A stretch of DNA of 64,000 nucleotides from Aquiflexum lacus (GTDB lineage: Bacteria > Bacteroidota > Bacteroidia > Cytophagales > Cyclobacteriaceae), in NCBI RefSeq assembly GCF_015476655.1, contig NZ_JABFHF010000032.1:1-64000 (forward strand). The letters run 5' to 3'. Within the stretch, counting starts at the first letter, position 1. Each line of letters begins with the position of its first letter. Shown piece after piece: positions 27,201-36,031 of the stretch. The notes below the pieces were generated by a model. The model searched no databases, was not told the DNA's origin, and saw only the letters and a list, made by a program, of their open reading frames with translations. The position numbers were made by a program, and so were the translations under genes.

Positions 27201-28899
27201 CTATTCCTTCTATATCATCCAAAGTAATGCCTTTGGTATCGATGTCTATATTGCCACTTACAAAACCATCATTTTCAATATATTTAAGTTCTTTTAGAAA
27301 GGCGGTATCCAATTTGACATTTAACCGGATAGAATCCTTGCCATCCCTGACATCAAGGACTCCTCTTGCCTCACCCTTTAAATTGGGATCATTGACAACA
27401 ATCTGTCCTCTGAACAGGTCCCTGCCATAGGTAGCGTCGGTTTGGATATTTACATAATTGTAGCCTTTGATGCCGGCACTTTTGATACTTGCATCCACTT
27501 CAAGAATGAATGTTTCAAGGTTAAGTCCTGTACCTTTTATCCTGCCTGTCATGGTGACTTTTTGGAATCTTTCTCTATCATCTAGAAGGATTCCCAAATC
27601 AAGATTTTTGGTTTCCAATCGGCCATTGAATGTCGGTTCGCCCTGATCTGATCTGAAATTCAATCGGCCAATAACATCTCCAATACCTGTTCTGAAGTTT
27701 CCATTCGCAGTGAAAAAATGTAAGTATCCAGAAAAATCTGAATCAAATCGGATGTCCCTGAATTTGTTCAGGTCCTGCTTTGCTTCCTCACTGATATAAG
27801 GTGCCAGGTCATTGCTGTTCAATACTGAATTCAACAGAGACATTTGAAAAAAAGTATTGTCAATATCAGGTAATCCTTCAATTTGGAATTTCCCAAACAA
27901 TGCGCTCCTTTGTCCAAATCTTATCAACAATTCTTCTGATGAAAGATCTTGAACAGTACCTTCAATGTCTCCACTTAGAAAAATCCTGTCCTCAAAATCC
28001 GGAATCTGATCCGTGAAATATTTAAGATCCTGAATATCCAAAACGGATTCATCCAACCGGGCCAAGATCATCACCTCTTCATTGAAATTGGACAAAGATC
28101 CCGCTGAATCATAGCTAAACTTGAGATAATTCTTGATTTCCGTCTTATTTGAACGCAAAAATAACTTGTCAAACTCCATATAGGTGGGAGCGTAGGTAAA
28201 ATCTGTTTTCAGTTGTTGAAATACTAACCCTGAGGTAGATTCTAAGCCCCTTAGATAATTCACCTTCATGCCAATGGTGGATCCCTCGGTATAAAAATCA
28301 TCTGCGTCTGCCACTAGATCTCGGAATAAAAGATTGTTATAATCAAACCCTTCTATGATTGGTACAGCGTTGTAATTGATGATATCCAAGGATGTATTTT
28401 TGAAATAAATGTTGCTAATGGAGAATTTACCTGACTTTTTGGTAGGATCTTTTTTGGCAGGAAGCAGATCATTGATCTTACTGAAGAATTCGGCAATATT
28501 GAGATATGATTCATCGGTATGGAAAAGTAAGCGAACATTCCCATTTTCCATTTTTATCTGATCGAGAGAGGGGTTTTCACGATCAAAAAGACCTCCAATA
28601 GAAAAATCAATATATACTTCTTCCAAATCTACCATCAGACTATCTCGATGGTCGTAAATGACCACATCATTGAGGCTGATAGCATCCCACCATCTGATTC
28701 TTACTTTTGATATGCTGGTTTCAAAGCCGGTGTTTTTACTGATATAGCCAGTCAAAGCCTTGCTTACTTGTGTTTGTACATAGGGGATTTGAAGGGAAGC
28801 CGCTATTAACAATATTCCAAGCAAAATGAAAAGAACCAACCTGAAGATGACCCTTAAGGCTTTCAGTATTTTTTCCGTAACTTTCGGGTTCTTTTCCAA
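24280..28899 (-). CDS. TamB-like translocation/assembly module protein (DUF490)
   Basis: A 1539-aa AsmA/TamB-family protein that bridges inner and outer membrane and is thought to carry lipids or assist outer-membrane assembly. One N-terminal anchor helix (about 16-36) is followed by a very long stretch of repeating beta strands and the DUF490 C-terminal domain (about 1080-1450). Bacteroidete TamB proteins are this long. The gene diverges from tsaD, with only 12 bp between the two start codons. No alternative methionine is available until well inside the protein, so the start is probably right. Confidence 0.92.
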   Translation of the reverse strand: MEKNPKVTEKILKALRVIFRLVLFILLGILLIAASLQIPYVQTQVSKALTGYISKNTGFETSISKVRIRWWDAISLNDVVIYDHRDSLMVDLEEVYIDFSIGGLFDRENPSLDQIKMENGNVRLLFHTDESYLNIAEFFSKINDLLPAKKDPTKKSGKFSISNIYFKNTSLDIINYNAVPIIEGFDYNNLLFRDLVADADDFYTEGSTIGMKVNYLRGLESTSGLVFQQLKTDFTYAPTYMEFDKLFLRSNKTEIKNYLKFSYDSAGSLSNFNEEVMILARLDESVLDIQDLKYFTDQIPDFEDRIFLSGDIEGTVQDLSSEELLIRFGQRSALFGKFQIEGLPDIDNTFFQMSLLNSVLNSNDLAPYISEEAKQDLNKFRDIRFDSDFSGYLHFFTANGNFRTGIGDVIGRLNFRSDQGEPTFNGRLETKNLDLGILLDDRERFQKVTMTGRIKGTGLNLETFILEVDASIKSAGIKGYNYVNIQTDATYGRDLFRGQIVVNDPNLKGEARGVLDVRDGKDSIRLNVKLDTAFLKELKYIENDGFVSGNIDIDTKGITLDDIEGIARFSDVKLSYEGRNLYVDNFFFQSLFTDESRVISFNSDLLVAGISGNFKVQQLLTDVQNLSMEYFSILTNSEEKASLRTYKSPEPYSIDINLNFLDINPIINLLEPRATISKNTLIEGAFYQTPDNAVLNFFSSIDSIYFDGNFLFNTNLDFNTSKINNSNEVLASFYIFSKKQELNTGLTFNDLAIEAIWDESNIDFSYSQDQLATGSYVRIKNEIKIYPDHTTIIFEPSELKILDKSWSFDPENSIYIANKSFLFDNIKLYNNQQFIALNGTVSPDPEDVLGLEIKDVNLDFFNTLSVKEFEGTANGNFGLTDFYETFGINGQLNIDDLYINSFLVGNIEAATYFADKLVNLELTNTREGKDVISIKGYLGSEDDQLELKANLNEANLTILEPFLSDYITNLGGTVTGVFDIEGSLQFPIVTGTGKVNAGRLRVNYLNTFYTIDGNLVFNPSEINFRELNILDTNGNRARMRGGISHDYFSDLILDISTNLENFQVLNTGARDNEVFYGTAYVTGSLDIFGAANNLDITARATSQPSTRIFIPFGSTSVQAQEDFITIINVRDTVKMVEPQETVEKLAIQNVRMNFVFDITPDAYTEIQIDPRTGENIQGRGRGVLTMNIDTQGNFSMQGNYEITEAKYNFSLYNIIRREFIVQPGGRISWFGDPYEGIMDLRAYYQESVSLQNLQTNQNASLEDPQMRRRWPLKVNMDLKGKLLSPDITFNFDFGEFPSEGNVQTYISAFQNRIANDEQEKNRQVFSVIMMRSLSPEGQFSGVSNIATSNLSQLLSSQLNSFIAQVDQNLEVDIDLANLDQNALETFQLRVAYTFLDGRLRVTRDGGFTDLQGNADLNSIAGDWQAEYLLTEDGRYRMRIYNRNNFNTFTSLSLARNVATYGVSVSQNLAFNSFGELWDKIKSKEREKLRINDTDDFLRYQFEEEMDWKSIPLNDLDKRISNLDYQMDQPNKNLRKEDED

Positions 28900-28911
28900 G
28901 GAATAATTGAA

Positions 28912-29916
28912 ATGAGGATAAATATTCTGGCCATTGAATCATCCTGTGATGAAACGTCGGCAGCGGTAATTTCTGATGGCAAAATACTTAATAATATTAT
29001 CGCCACGCAATCTGTACACGAAAAATATGGGGGGGTAGTTCCTGAACTTGCTTCCCGTGCCCATCAGCAACACCTGATTCCCGTTATCCATGAAGCCATC
29101 CAATCTTCTGGTATAGACAAATCCCAACTTTCAGCCATTGCCTTTACCAAGGGACCCGGATTATTAGGCTCTTTATTAGTTGGTGTTTCATTTGCTAAGT
29201 CTTTTGCCTATGCATTGGGATTGCCTTTGATTGAAGTCAACCACATGCAAGCCCATATCCTTGCTCATTTTATTGATGACCCAAAACCTAATTTTCCATT
29301 TATCTGCTTGACAGTAAGTGGTGGCCATACGCAATTGGTGCTGGTAAAGGATTTTCTCAATATGGAAATCATAGGAGAAACCACCGATGACGCTGTTGGA
29401 GAGGCCTTTGATAAAACTGCTAAGTTATTGGGCTTACCGTATCCCGGTGGCCCTTTGATAGACAAATATGCCAAGGAAGGCAATCCCGAAGCTTTCAGGT
29501 TTCCGGTATCTGATATGTCGGGATTAAACTTTTCCTTCAGTGGAATTAAAACTGCCGTATTGTACTTTCTTAGAGATAGGATCAAAGAAAACCCTTCCTT
29601 TATAGAAGATAATTTAGCGGATATCTGTGCTTCGATTCAATTTACACTTATAAAAATGCTGATGCAGAAACTGAAAAAAGCTTCAAAAGAATATCAGATC
29701 ATAGAAATAGCCATAGCAGGGGGTGTTTCGGCCAATTCAGGTTTGAGGAATGAGTTAGCCAATGTAGCCAAAAAATCTGGATGGAACATTTATATCCCAA
29801 AATTCGAATATTGCACAGATAATGCCGCAATGATAGCCATGGCTGCTCATTACAAGTTTCTGAAGGGAGAGTTCAGCGATTTGGAAGTGGTACCTGAAGC
29901 GAGGATGAAGCTGTAG
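28912..29916 (+). CDS. tsaD: tRNA N6-threonylcarbamoyladenosine transferase TsaD
   Basis: Transfers threonylcarbamoyl to A37 of ANN-decoding tRNAs, with TsaB and TsaE. The ASKHA fold opens with ILAIESSCDETS, and the metal-binding histidines are H111 and H115 in NHMQAH. SGGHTQLV and GVSANSGLR are present as expected. The full length is 334 aa. The start is fixed by the conserved MRINILAIESSCDET N-terminus. The promoter must overlap the start of the divergent TamB gene. Confidence 0.97.
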   Translation: MRINILAIESSCDETSAAVISDGKILNNIIATQSVHEKYGGVVPELASRAHQQHLIPVIHEAIQSSGIDKSQLSAIAFTKGPGLLGSLLVGVSFAKSFAYALGLPLIEVNHMQAHILAHFIDDPKPNFPFICLTVSGGHTQLVLVKDFLNMEIIGETTDDAVGEAFDKTAKLLGLPYPGGPLIDKYAKEGNPEAFRFPVSDMSGLNFSFSGIKTAVLYFLRDRIKENPSFIEDNLADICASIQFTLIKMLMQKLKKASKEYQIIEIAIAGGVSANSGLRNELANVAKKSGWNIYIPKFEYCTDNAAMIAMAAHYKFLKGEFSDLEVVPEARMKL

Positions 29917-30045
29917 CGTTCAGTTTGAAGTGTTCAGTTCTCAGTAGCGGGTAGAGTTCAGTTTGAAGGAGGAAGTTTCAGTAGACAGTCAGTGTGGGCA
30001 GTGTTCAGTTGCGGTGGGCAGGGTTAGAGAAGCAATTAGAAGAGA
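29917..30045. repeat. CAGTTTGAAG/GTTCAGT degenerate repeat
   Basis: Words GTTCAGTTTGAAG, GTTCAGTTCTCAGTAG and GCAGTGTTCAGTTG repeat without a fixed period between tsaD and smpB. The style is like the other intergenic repeats in the window but the words differ. Confidence 0.55.
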
Positions 30046-30062
30046 ATCGAGTTAACTAGATC

Positions 30063-30530
30063 ATGACAGTGAAAAAAAATAAATTTGATAAGATCATCAA
30101 TATCCGAAATAAAAAGGCAAGCCATGAATTTGAGTTTGTCGATACTTATGTAGCGGGATTGATGCTGACAGGAACCGAAATAAAATCAGTCAGAGAAGCA
30201 AAGGTCTCTTTGACAGAAGCCTATTGTTACTTTAGAAGGGGCGAACTGTATATAAAGCAAATGCATATCGCTCCGTATTCCATGGCGGCAAGTTACAACC
30301 ATGATTCAGTCAGAGAAAGAAAGCTCTTGCTAAACAAAAAAGAACTCGATAAATTGGAATCCAAGTTTTCTGAAAAAGGTCTATCTATCATTCCTGTCAG
30401 GATTTTTATCAATAACAAAGGTTTGGCAAAATTGGAGATAGCACTTGCTAAGGGTAAGAAACTGCACGATAAAAGACAAGACATAAAGGAAAAAGACGTA
30501 AAAAGGGAAATGAACCGAATTGAATTCTAA
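30063..30530 (+). CDS. smpB: SsrA-binding protein SmpB
   Basis: Binds tmRNA and delivers it to stalled ribosomes. The 155-aa OB-fold protein has the typical NKKASHEFEFVDTYVAGLMLTGTEIKS opening (seen here as ASHEFEF and GTEIKSVREAK), NHDSVRERKLLL and the basic tail GKKLHDKRQDIKEKDVKRE (broken: GKKLHDKR, then DVKRE). The length is normal. Cytosolic; no tmRNA gene was recognised nearby. Confidence 0.97.
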   Translation: MTVKKNKFDKIINIRNKKASHEFEFVDTYVAGLMLTGTEIKSVREAKVSLTEAYCYFRRGELYIKQMHIAPYSMAASYNHDSVRERKLLLNKKELDKLESKFSEKGLSIIPVRIFINNKGLAKLEIALAKGKKLHDKRQDIKEKDVKREMNRIEF

Positions 30531-30583
30531 AACAATCCCTTTACACAGCTCGTTTTTCCGTTCAAAGAGAGAATAAATCAATT

Positions 30584-31090
30584 ATGGAGAAACGTGTTTT
30601 GGTATTGAATTTAGACCATAGCCCAGTTGCCGTAGTCACCGTGCAAAAGGCGCTCGTTTTGACTTTTATGGATAAAGTAAGCTGCCTGAGTTTTTATGAA
30701 TCTTTGGTAGTAAGGACTGTTTCAAGGGAATTCAGGTATCCAGCAGTTATCCGTCTCAACCAATACAAAAACATACCCTACAAAGGTGTGTTACTCAACA
30801 GGACCAATCTTTTCAGACGTGATAGCAACGAATGTCAATATTGCGGTTCCAAAAAGCAATTGACAATTGATCATATCATTCCCCGATCAAAAGGTGGAAA
30901 AACTAATTGGACCAATCTTATCACTGCCTGTCATCGCTGCAATGTGATAAAAGGGGACAAAACCCCAGATCAGGCAGGGATGCTTTTGAAAACAGAACCT
31001 TTTCGACCCACTTTAGGATTTTTTTTGGCAGAGTATGCAGAAAGACATGCTGAGGAATGGATGCCGTTTTTGGAGCTCAGGACAGTTTAG
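30584..31090 (+). CDS. HNH endonuclease family protein
   Basis: A 168-aa protein with a C-terminal HNH fold: CQYCGSKKQLTIDHI, PRSKGGKTNWTNL and CHRCNVIKGD. These give two CxxC zinc ligand pairs and the His-Asn-His catalytic set. The N-terminal ~75 residues (VLVLNLDHSPVAVVTVQKAL) are typical of the conserved chromosomal HNH proteins of Bacteroidota, which are not homing endonucleases of introns. The cellular role is unknown. It lies 53 bp after smpB. Confidence 0.88.
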   Translation: MEKRVLVLNLDHSPVAVVTVQKALVLTFMDKVSCLSFYESLVVRTVSREFRYPAVIRLNQYKNIPYKGVLLNRTNLFRRDSNECQYCGSKKQLTIDHIIPRSKGGKTNWTNLITACHRCNVIKGDKTPDQAGMLLKTEPFRPTLGFFLAEYAERHAEEWMPFLELRTV

Positions 31091-31183
31091 GTTTTGGACA
31101 ATTTGTTTTGTTTGATAATATGATTTGAATTTCATTCTTTAGGAATGGTTATTGTCTTGATTCTCAGTAAAAAAAAATAGGTT

Positions 31184-33718
31184 TTGATCAGATCCAAAAG
31201 TAAATATCAGGTTGGGAGTAAGGTCATCATGGGCTTCGTTCTTGCAGCCTTCTTGGTCATTGGTGTCAGTTTGGTGACTTATTTCAGTATCAGTAAATTA
31301 TTGAACACGGTCGAAAACTTATCAGAGCCAAATGAAAAACTCCGTCAAATCAATGGCCTCATGGCTGATGTATATCTTTTGGATATGTCCAAAACGGAGA
31401 GAACTTCCGACAAAGATTCTGTTTTGGAGGAAACCTTGGATAGGGTAAAAAAAAGACTGGATTGGTTGAATCAAAATTCTAAAGATTCCGAGGAGGTGCA
31501 AACTTTTGAAAGAATTGGGTTGAACATCAGTGAATTGATGGTAGTATATGCCGGTTTGGAAGAATTGAGGTATAATCTCACCAACAGAAATTTCAGTGAG
31601 GAAGCTCTTATCAATATTGAAAGAAGAATTCAGCGACAGGATGAGTTGAATGAAATGCAATTTTTAGGAAAAATAAAAGACAGGGATTTCCTTTCTGAAA
31701 TATCACCAAGAAGTCAACAGGAAAATAGAAATGCAGTAAATGAGAATAGATCTGTATCACCATCTGTTAAATCTGAAATAGAAGAAAGCCTCATTGAAAT
31801 CGTAAGGGATTTTGAAGAATCCAGAAATTTGGATTCAATTTCGAAAATAGCAAATACTGAGTCGACGCTTCTCGCACTGCGTAGTTTTGTTGCAGGAATG
31901 TATCAAGACGAGCAAAAGCTTCAGGAGAATTTTGTCCAGATTGAAAGTAGGCTTTTGGATAAAAACAAAGAGGTTTTTTCCCAGATTCAGGATCTGATCT
32001 CCAAAATGCAAGGTGATTTGCTGATAGAATATAAAAGTCAAAATCAATCAGCATATGATCTTACCTATAGAGTTTCTTTTATTTTGGCACTGTTGGTATT
32101 TTTAGGAGTTGTAGGTTCCCTTGGTTTGGTTTATAGTATTCTGAATGAAGTCAAAAAAGCAAATACATACAGAGAAAAGCTTGAAGAAGCCAAAAAACAA
32201 TCAGATAATCTCGCCAAAGCAAAACAGGATTTTTTGGCCAATATGAGCCATGAGATTAGAAATCCACTACATGCTATCCAAGGATATCAAAATGCATTGG
32301 AGCAATCGGACATTTCCGATCAGCAAAAGGAATTTGTAAAAATGATAGGCTTTGCTTCGGATACTTTGATTTCAATCGTCAACGACATTCTGGATTTTTC
32401 TAAACTTGAGGCAGGTAAAATACAAATTGAACAACAGCCTTTTGACCCTTTCAAGCTTTTTTTATCCATCAAAAGTTTTTTTGCTTTTAAAGCCGAAGAG
32501 AAGAAATTGTATTTTGACTGGACAATTGATTTGCCCAAAGACAAATGGCTTATTGGAGATCAGTTACGGATCAATCAGATCATGAGTAATCTTTTGAGCA
32601 ATGCCATCAAATTCACCCAGGAAGGGGGGATTGAGGTAAATGTCAGATTCGATTCAGCAAAAAAACTTCTGATTCTGATCAAGGATACAGGAATGGGAAT
32701 GACCCAGGAAGTCAAGGAAAATATTTTTCAGGAATTTAAGCAGGGTGATACTTCTATCACCAGAAAATTCGGTGGAACCGGTTTAGGATTGTCAATTATC
32801 AAAAAACTGATTGATCTGCAAAAAGGTAAAGTGGAAGTTGAAAGTAAATTGGGAGTTGGCACAATCATTACAGTTGAGTTGCCAATACAATTGACAGAAG
32901 TAGGATTAAAGGTACTTGATAAGGAAGATGCTTTGGTATATACTTTGGTAGATAAAAAGATTTTAGTGGTTGATGATGATGCTATTGGATTAAAACTCAT
33001 CAAATTACTTTTGGAGTCAAAAGGTGCCAAAGTGGAGGAATATCTTGGGGGGTTGAATTTCAAAAATAACTATCCTAACACTGATTTTGACCTTGCCATT
33101 CTTGATATTCAGATGCCCGAGATAAGTGGTTTCGAAGTCTTAAAAATTTTGAAATCTAATTTTACAAACTCCCCAAAACCTGTATTAGCCATGTCCGCCA
33201 ATGTATTTGCGGATGAAAAGAAAGCACTGACCGAAGCAGGTTTTAATGCTTTACTATTGAAACCCTTCAATGAAAAACAGCTCTTATCTAGTATTGGAAA
33301 ATTGGTGACTCTTGTTGGGAGCAAATCAGGACAAGATGAGATTATCAAAACTGTTGGAGAAAATGAATCAGATAGTTCCTATGATCTTTCTGATTTAATG
33401 AAGTTTTGTATGGGAGATGAAGAAATGCTTCGGGAGGTTCTTTTGGATTTGATCAACATAACCGAAGCAGATTTAAAGCAATTAGAAACCGCAACTTCTT
33501 TACAGAACCTTAACAAAGTAAGGGAAATTACCCATCAGCTTTCAAGTCGATTGGCTCAGATTAGAATTGGTGCATGGTCTAAAGCAAAAAATATAGAGAT
33601 GTCACTCAAAAATGGGAATTCTGAGGGGATTGAAAATCAGGTCAATGATTTGATAGTTGAAATTACATTGGCCATGGAAAAAATTAAATCTGATTTAAAC
33701 CAACCTGTCAAGAGTTAA
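31184..33718 (+). CDS. Hybrid sensor histidine kinase with receiver and Hpt domains
   Basis: An 844-aa phosphorelay protein. It has a membrane helix near 16-36, a periplasmic helical sensor (about 37-285), a second helix (about 292-315) and a coiled linker. The kinase core has its phospho-histidine in NMSHEIRNPLH (near residue 360) with N, G1 and G2 boxes. A receiver (about 588-705, LAILDIQMP) and a C-terminal Hpt-like domain (HQLSS) follow. The start codon is TTG at 31184, because an in-frame TAG lies two codons upstream; ATG 31229 is an alternative but would remove the basic pre-membrane residues. It converges with the sigma-54 regulator, and their 3' ends overlap by 11 bp. Confidence 0.92.
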   Translation: MIRSKSKYQVGSKVIMGFVLAAFLVIGVSLVTYFSISKLLNTVENLSEPNEKLRQINGLMADVYLLDMSKTERTSDKDSVLEETLDRVKKRLDWLNQNSKDSEEVQTFERIGLNISELMVVYAGLEELRYNLTNRNFSEEALINIERRIQRQDELNEMQFLGKIKDRDFLSEISPRSQQENRNAVNENRSVSPSVKSEIEESLIEIVRDFEESRNLDSISKIANTESTLLALRSFVAGMYQDEQKLQENFVQIESRLLDKNKEVFSQIQDLISKMQGDLLIEYKSQNQSAYDLTYRVSFILALLVFLGVVGSLGLVYSILNEVKKANTYREKLEEAKKQSDNLAKAKQDFLANMSHEIRNPLHAIQGYQNALEQSDISDQQKEFVKMIGFASDTLISIVNDILDFSKLEAGKIQIEQQPFDPFKLFLSIKSFFAFKAEEKKLYFDWTIDLPKDKWLIGDQLRINQIMSNLLSNAIKFTQEGGIEVNVRFDSAKKLLILIKDTGMGMTQEVKENIFQEFKQGDTSITRKFGGTGLGLSIIKKLIDLQKGKVEVESKLGVGTIITVELPIQLTEVGLKVLDKEDALVYTLVDKKILVVDDDAIGLKLIKLLLESKGAKVEEYLGGLNFKNNYPNTDFDLAILDIQMPEISGFEVLKILKSNFTNSPKPVLAMSANVFADEKKALTEAGFNALLLKPFNEKQLLSSIGKLVTLVGSKSGQDEIIKTVGENESDSSYDLSDLMKFCMGDEEMLREVLLDLINITEADLKQLETATSLQNLNKVREITHQLSSRLAQIRIGAWSKAKNIEMSLKNGNSEGIENQVNDLIVEITLAMEKIKSDLNQPVKS

Positions 33719-35057
33719 TTGGTCGAATAGCATACTTTTCCATTTTATTATAGAGAGTCTTTCTGTCTATACCCAAAAGTTTTGCTGCTTTGGTTTTATT
33801 GAATTTCACTTTTTCCAAGGTTTTTATGATCAATTCCTTTTCATGGCTGTTCAAGGAATTTTTTATTTCCAGTTCATCCGGAAGCAAATGATCAATTTTA
33901 CTTACTCTCGTTAATTCTTCCGGTAATATATCCTGATCAATGAATTCAGCTTGGCAAAGCAATACTGATCTACGGATAATATTTTTCAATTCCCTCAGAT
34001 TTCCAGGCCAAGGATATTTTTTAAAAATCTTTTCCACACCAGGAGAAAATCCCTTTACATTCTTCCCAAGTTTGAGATTGCTTTGAGTCAAAAAATTTTG
34101 AGCAAAAATCATCAAGTCCTCTCCGCGTTCCCTTAGAGGAAGTGCAGTAATGCTGAATTCATTGAGGCGGTGGTACAAGTCTTCTCTAAATTCGCCTTCC
34201 TTTACCTGAATCTGAAGGTCTTCATTGGTAGCGGCGATGACCCGGACATCAATTGGAATTTCAGTGTTACTACCAGTCTTTTTGATTGTTTTTTCTTGGA
34301 GTGCTCTCAATAATTTGATTTGAATGTCATAGCTGAGGTTGCCAATCTCGTCCAATAAAATGGTCCCGCCTTTCGCAGTTTCGAAATGTCCGGTTCTTGT
34401 GTCTGTAGCTCCGGTAAATGCACCCTTGATATGCCCAAATAGCTCACTTCCAGCCAGTTCATTGGACAATGCGCCACAATCTACAGCGATGAATGGACCG
34501 GCATTTCTATTGGATAGGAGGTGGATTTTTTTGGATATGTATTCTTTTCCCGTGCCTGTTTCACCAAGTACAATTACACTGAGGTCCGTAGGCGCTACCA
34601 ATGAAATATACGCTTCAAGTTTCTGAGAGGCTTCAATATTGCCAATGATGTAATCATCCTTTGTAGTTTCAGGTGAAGTCATTGACCTCGGTCTAGGATC
34701 CTCCGAAAGTGTTTCCTTCACAGTGGCCAATAATTCATCGGGGTTGATGGGTTTGGTAATGTATTCTACAGCACCGATCTTCATTGCTTTGACAGCAATC
34801 CTGATATCAGAATAATTGGTAATCAGGATAACAGGAATGGGTTTGGACAGGGAATTACTAAAGTTCAAAATATCCAAACCTGTACCATCAGGAAGCCTAT
34901 AATCAGTGATAATCAGATTGACTTGGTTGGTATTTAGGAAAGAAATGCTTTCAGCAATCTTTTCTTTTGAGACGATTTCAAAACCATTTTTATCCAGAAA
35001 ATTCTTAATGATTCTGGAATAGCTGATATCATCTTCTACCAATAAAATTTTTCGCAT
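33708..35057 (-). CDS. Sigma-54-dependent response regulator (NtrC family)
   Basis: A 449-aa regulator. Its receiver has the phospho-acceptor in LIITDYRLPDG and the switch lysine in TKPINPDELL. Its AAA+ domain has GETGTGKE, the canonical GAFTGA sigma-54 loop and GGTILLDEIG. A Fis-type helix-turn-helix ends it (FNKTKAAKLLGIDRKTLYNKM). Its receiver closely resembles the receiver-only protein at 38017 (DYRLPD, KPINPDELL). The likely donor is the convergent hybrid kinase, perhaps through the Hpt domain (inference). Confidence 0.93.
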   Translation of the reverse strand: MRKILLVEDDISYSRIIKNFLDKNGFEIVSKEKIAESISFLNTNQVNLIITDYRLPDGTGLDILNFSNSLSKPIPVILITNYSDIRIAVKAMKIGAVEYITKPINPDELLATVKETLSEDPRPRSMTSPETTKDDYIIGNIEASQKLEAYISLVAPTDLSVIVLGETGTGKEYISKKIHLLSNRNAGPFIAVDCGALSNELAGSELFGHIKGAFTGATDTRTGHFETAKGGTILLDEIGNLSYDIQIKLLRALQEKTIKKTGSNTEIPIDVRVIAATNEDLQIQVKEGEFREDLYHRLNEFSITALPLRERGEDLMIFAQNFLTQSNLKLGKNVKGFSPGVEKIFKKYPWPGNLRELKNIIRRSVLLCQAEFIDQDILPEELTRVSKIDHLLPDELEIKNSLNSHEKELIIKTLEKVKFNKTKAAKLLGIDRKTLYNKMEKYAIRPINS

Positions 35058-35094
35058 GCGAGAATAAAAATTTTAACTAAAAGTAGACAAAAAT

Positions 35095-35123
35095 AAAGCA
35101 CCGGGAAAGGACCCGGTGCTTTT
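35095..35123 (-). terminator. Intrinsic terminator of the small secreted gene
   Basis: A perfect 11-bp stem (AAAGCACCGGG at 35095-35105 paired with 35112-35122) encloses a 6-nt loop and is T-rich at the minus-strand 3' side. It lies about 23 bp after the stop of the minus-strand gene at 35146. Confidence 0.85.
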
Positions 35124-35145
35124 AAGTAATCAATAGGGCAAAAGA

Positions 35146-35469
35146 TTATACTTGGGTATCTTCTATTACATTACCCTGAGTATCGTATTTTCTAACAAAA
35201 TCCTCACCACCCATGTCAAAAGTGACTTTGTAATGGACTTCTCCTTCTTCTTCAATATGCCATGCCTCTTTGATGGTCAAGGCAGCAGCAGTGTCGTCTT
35301 TTTCAATTGCATTTTTCAACACCTCAGGAAGATTCTCAAGATCCAATTTGGTTTTTTCACCAGCTACTATCTCAGTTGTGCACAGTTGGATTTCTGAACT
35401 GTTTGCAACGAAAGGCGAAAATGCCAAAGCACAGGCAAACATTGCGGGAATCATGATTTTAGTTTTCAT
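35146..35469 (-). CDS. Small secreted PepSY-like hypothetical protein
   Basis: A 107-aa protein with a signal peptide (to about ANSSE) and a mature domain of roughly 85 residues. The LPEVLKNAIEKDD...IKEAWHIEEEGEVHYKVTFDMGGEDFVRKYDTQGNVI pattern, here read in parts (LPEVLKNAI, YKVTFDMGG, RKYDTQGNVI), resembles PepSY-like periplasmic proteins of Bacteroidota. Function unknown. It is a single-gene unit with its own terminator. Confidence 0.75.
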   Translation of the reverse strand: MKTKIMIPAMFACALAFSPFVANSSEIQLCTTEIVAGEKTKLDLENLPEVLKNAIEKDDTAAALTIKEAWHIEEEGEVHYKVTFDMGGEDFVRKYDTQGNVIEDTQV

Positions 35470-35990
35470 TTTTAAATTGGTTTAGTTTAATATAATTGGT
35501 TTTTAATTTTATGGTCAGTGTATTTTTTTCTGATTAATCTGTGAAATATTAACCTTATCTATTGTCACGGGTTTTTGTTGACTTGATGTAACTTATTCCT
35601 ATGGCTAAGATGAATATTTATCCTAGAGAACTAGAATTATTATACACATTGCATATTTCTTACATTGACAGAATCTATACCACTACGAAAAAGGCCCAAT
35701 GAGCCATTTAAACAAAGTATTCTGAATTTAATGATGTGGAATTTTTGCCCACTTGGGTATAAAATCCTCATAAATCCCCAATTCTGACAGCATGAAATAT
35801 TTGATGGGTTTCTTGAATTGAAAAAATCATCTCGTGAAATTTGTGAGTTTTGATTGAACCACTGAATTAGAAAAATTTTGTAATAAACGGAAAAATAGAC
35901 TATTTCATTTAAAGCGCAGGTAGGAGGGGGAGGTACGCAAAATAAAAATTAAATAGAACTTTTTTTACTTCTATTACCTTCTAAAAAAGA
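35470..35990. other. Intergenic region without recognised gene
   Basis: About 520 bp between the divergent secreted-protein gene and the PurF-like gene. It is A+T-rich, with many stops in all frames. No repeat from the other families and no RNA gene could be recognised. Confidence 0.5.
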
Positions 35991-35992
35991 GT

Positions 35993-36000
35993 TAACTTTG
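35993..36000 (+). promoter_or_regulatory. Candidate -7 promoter box
   Basis: TAACTTTG fits the Bacteroidota TAnnTTTG -7 element and lies 31 bp upstream of the PurF-like start codon. No clear TTTG -33 box is found at the expected spacing. Confidence 0.4.
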
Positions 36001-36031
36001 TTGACTTAATGAAACCCCCTGTACTGACCCA

